In this document: one piece after another, positions 15,832-16,769 of the stretch
How positions within the stretch are numbered: the first letter of the stretch is position 1
Layout: each line of letters starts with the position of its first letter
NCBI GenBank assembly: GCA_919902965.1
Contig: CAKKSJ010000004.1
Coordinates: 1 to 16,769 of the forward strand
Direction of reading: 5' to 3'
Length of the DNA stretch: 16,769 bases
From: Burkholderiales bacterium
Lineage (GTDB): Bacteria > Pseudomonadota > Gammaproteobacteria > Burkholderiales > SG8-39
Notes under the pieces: model-generated
Told to the model about the DNA's origin: nothing
The model's database searches: none
What the model saw: only the letters and a program-made list of their open reading frames with translations
Translations under genes and position numbers: made by a program

Positions 15832-16605
15832 TCAGCACCTGCCTACGAATTCGACGATCGCCTCGGCCACGCGCTGCGTCTGGTCTTTGTGCGGCGAATG
15901 CCCGCAGTGTTCCAGTTTCAGCAGTTCTACCGCCCCACCCGCCTGGTGCGCAATCGCATCGACCTGCGCCATGCTGCCGTATTCGTCCTCCTGCCCCTGG
16001 ATCGCCAGCAGCGGGCAGTGAATCGCGGGCAGGAAGCGCTCGATGTTCCAACTGCGAAATGCCGGCGCCAGCCAGATGTCGTTCCATGCGTGGAAAGTCT
16101 TGCGCGCATCGCGGTGATGGCGCGCGAGCTTTTGCGGCAGGTCGGTGGTCTCGAATGCCTGCTTCGCCGCGACGATGCCTGCGATGCTGATGTCTTCGAC
16201 GAACACATGCGGCGACATCGCCACCAGGCCCTGCACGGGATGGCCAGAGCCCGCGTAGATCAGCGCGATGGATGCGCCGTCGCTGTGCCCGATCAGGATG
16301 GGGCGCGCTATGCCCAGCGCGCGCAGCAGGTCCGGCAGGGATTCCAGCGCCTCGCGGTGCATGAAGTCGACGCCGTGCGGCTGCTGCAGCACCTCCGACT
16401 GGCCGTGCCCATAGCGCGCATAGACGATCGCGGGCAGGCCGGTTTTCTCGACGATACGCTCCGGAAATTCGCGCCACTGGCCGATTGAGCCCAGTCCCTC
16501 GTGCAGGAACACCAGCGTCGGGCTATCAGCCGCCGCGGCGATGCGCCGGTACTCGAGGCTGCGGCCATGAACGCTTACGAATTCGGAGGGGCTGGATGCG
16601 GGCAT
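15832..16605 (-). CDS. alpha/beta hydrolase
   Basis: 257 residues from ATG 16605; cytoplasmic, no signal peptide. The catalytic triad is visible: nucleophile Ser108 in GHSDGAS, Asp207 in QGQEDEYG and His236 in EHCGHSPHKD. The oxyanion region is LVFLHEGLGSIGQW and the YARYGHGQSE strand-turn is typical of the fold. It belongs to the broad esterase/C-C hydrolase group; the substrate cannot be read from the sequence. An upstream TTG at 16632 would add nine residues; I prefer the ATG because homology-like sequence begins soon after it, but neither has a good Shine-Dalgarno. The sensor gene follows 32 bases after the stop. There is no catabolic gene beside it, so a role in signalling or housekeeping ester turnover is a guess. 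Confidence 0.85.
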   Translation of the reverse strand: MPASSPSEFVSVHGRSLEYRRIAAAADSPTLVFLHEGLGSIGQWREFPERIVEKTGLPAIVYARYGHGQSEVLQQPHGVDFMHREALESLPDLLRALGIARPILIGHSDGASIALIYAGSGHPVQGLVAMSPHVFVEDISIAGIVAAKQAFETTDLPQKLARHHRDARKTFHAWNDIWLAPAFRSWNIERFLPAIHCPLLAIQGQEDEYGSMAQVDAIAHQAGGAVELLKLEHCGHSPHKDQTQRVAEAIVEFVGRC

Positions 16606-16689
16606 TGATAACGCCACTTTGCGCGTTGCCAAGTCATTTTTTGAGCTGCAAGCTTACCCCAAACCGCGACCTGCCACCGCCCGCTGCAT

Positions 16690-16718
16690 TTGTATCGGCG
16701 CAGACTAGCGGTTAAACT
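16690..16718 (+). promoter_or_regulatory. possible promoter for the gene entering at the right edge
   Basis: TTGTAT (16690-16695; 3 of 6) and TAAACT (16713-16718; 4 of 6) are separated by 17 bases in the divergent region between the hydrolase and the right-edge start codon. RNA would begin near 16725, leaving a leader of about 36 bases. The match is modest. Confidence 0.35.
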
Positions 16719-16760
16719 GGCATCACTTTCGAACAACAAAAAACGCTTTCAGAAGACCTC

Positions 16761-16769
16761 ATGCATTCC
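16761..16769 (+). CDS. probable start of an unidentified plus-strand gene (three codons visible)
   Basis: ATG CAT TCC at the right edge is preceded by a purine-rich AGAAGA (16751-16756) four bases upstream, usable as a Shine-Dalgarno, and by the possible promoter at 16690-16718. Only Met-His-Ser is in the window, so neither product nor reality as a gene can be judged. It would be divergent from the alpha/beta hydrolase gene. Confidence 0.35.

Noticed and set aside
1..16769. Search for tRNA/rRNA genes, CRISPR repeats, insertion sequences, toxin-antitoxin pairs, phage genes or composition shifts.
   Set aside because: Nothing of this kind could be recognised by reading; the window looks like ordinary chromosome.

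Overview
The window is GC-rich (roughly 60-65% by eye), densely coded bacterial DNA. It reads as ordinary chromosome of a betaproteobacterium-like organism: the recognisable housekeeping proteins (YbiT-type ABC-F ATPase, Hsp15/HslR, FadH-type dienoyl-CoA reductase) have proteobacterial features, codon use looks even throughout, and I see no insertion sequence, integrase, tRNA, rRNA, CRISPR array or long repeat. The taxonomic statement is an inference from protein style, not from a marker gene.

Layout. (1) 1-1572, minus strand: hslR (Hsp15, S4-domain ribosome rescue factor) followed by the N-terminal two thirds of an ABC-F ATPase of the YbiT type that runs off the left edge. (2) 1727-3937, plus: a SulP anion transporter carrying both a STAS domain and a C-terminal cyclic-nucleotide-binding domain. 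It converges, with 12 bases between stop codons, on an MFS exporter-like gene (3950-5206, minus). (3) 5372-10998, plus: a probable operon of fadH-like 2,4-dienoyl-CoA reductase, a small four-helix membrane protein, an exported ChaN-family protein with a C-terminal PDZ domain, and an exported M1-clan peptidase overlapping it by 4 bases. (4) 11038-16605, minus: a membrane protein with a degenerate GGDEF domain, a large CHASE-PAS-GAF-GGDEF-EAL sensor with intact c-di-GMP motifs, and an alpha/beta hydrolase. (5) At the right edge, a plausible start of a plus-strand gene with only three codons inside the window.

How the parts may work together. hslR and the ABC-F gene both concern ribosomes. The ChaN-PDZ/M1 pair looks like a translationally coupled periplasmic pair; the peptidase has the zinc site and catalytic Tyr but lacks the GxMEN glutamate. 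The two GGDEF proteins form a c-di-GMP locus in which one probably makes and/or degrades the messenger and the other looks like a catalytically dead, I-site-bearing receptor. The best regulatory signal is a sigma70-like promoter at 5284-5312 whose spacer is nearly filled by a 20-base dyad, just upstream of fadH.

No gene-free stretch exceeds 300 bases. The longest are 5207-5371 (promoter plus dyad), 16606-16760 (possible promoter for the right-edge gene), 1573-1726 (divergent hslR/SulP region, no convincing promoter) and 12193-12316 (possible promoter and leader hairpins). No convincing rho-independent terminator of an annotated gene was found.
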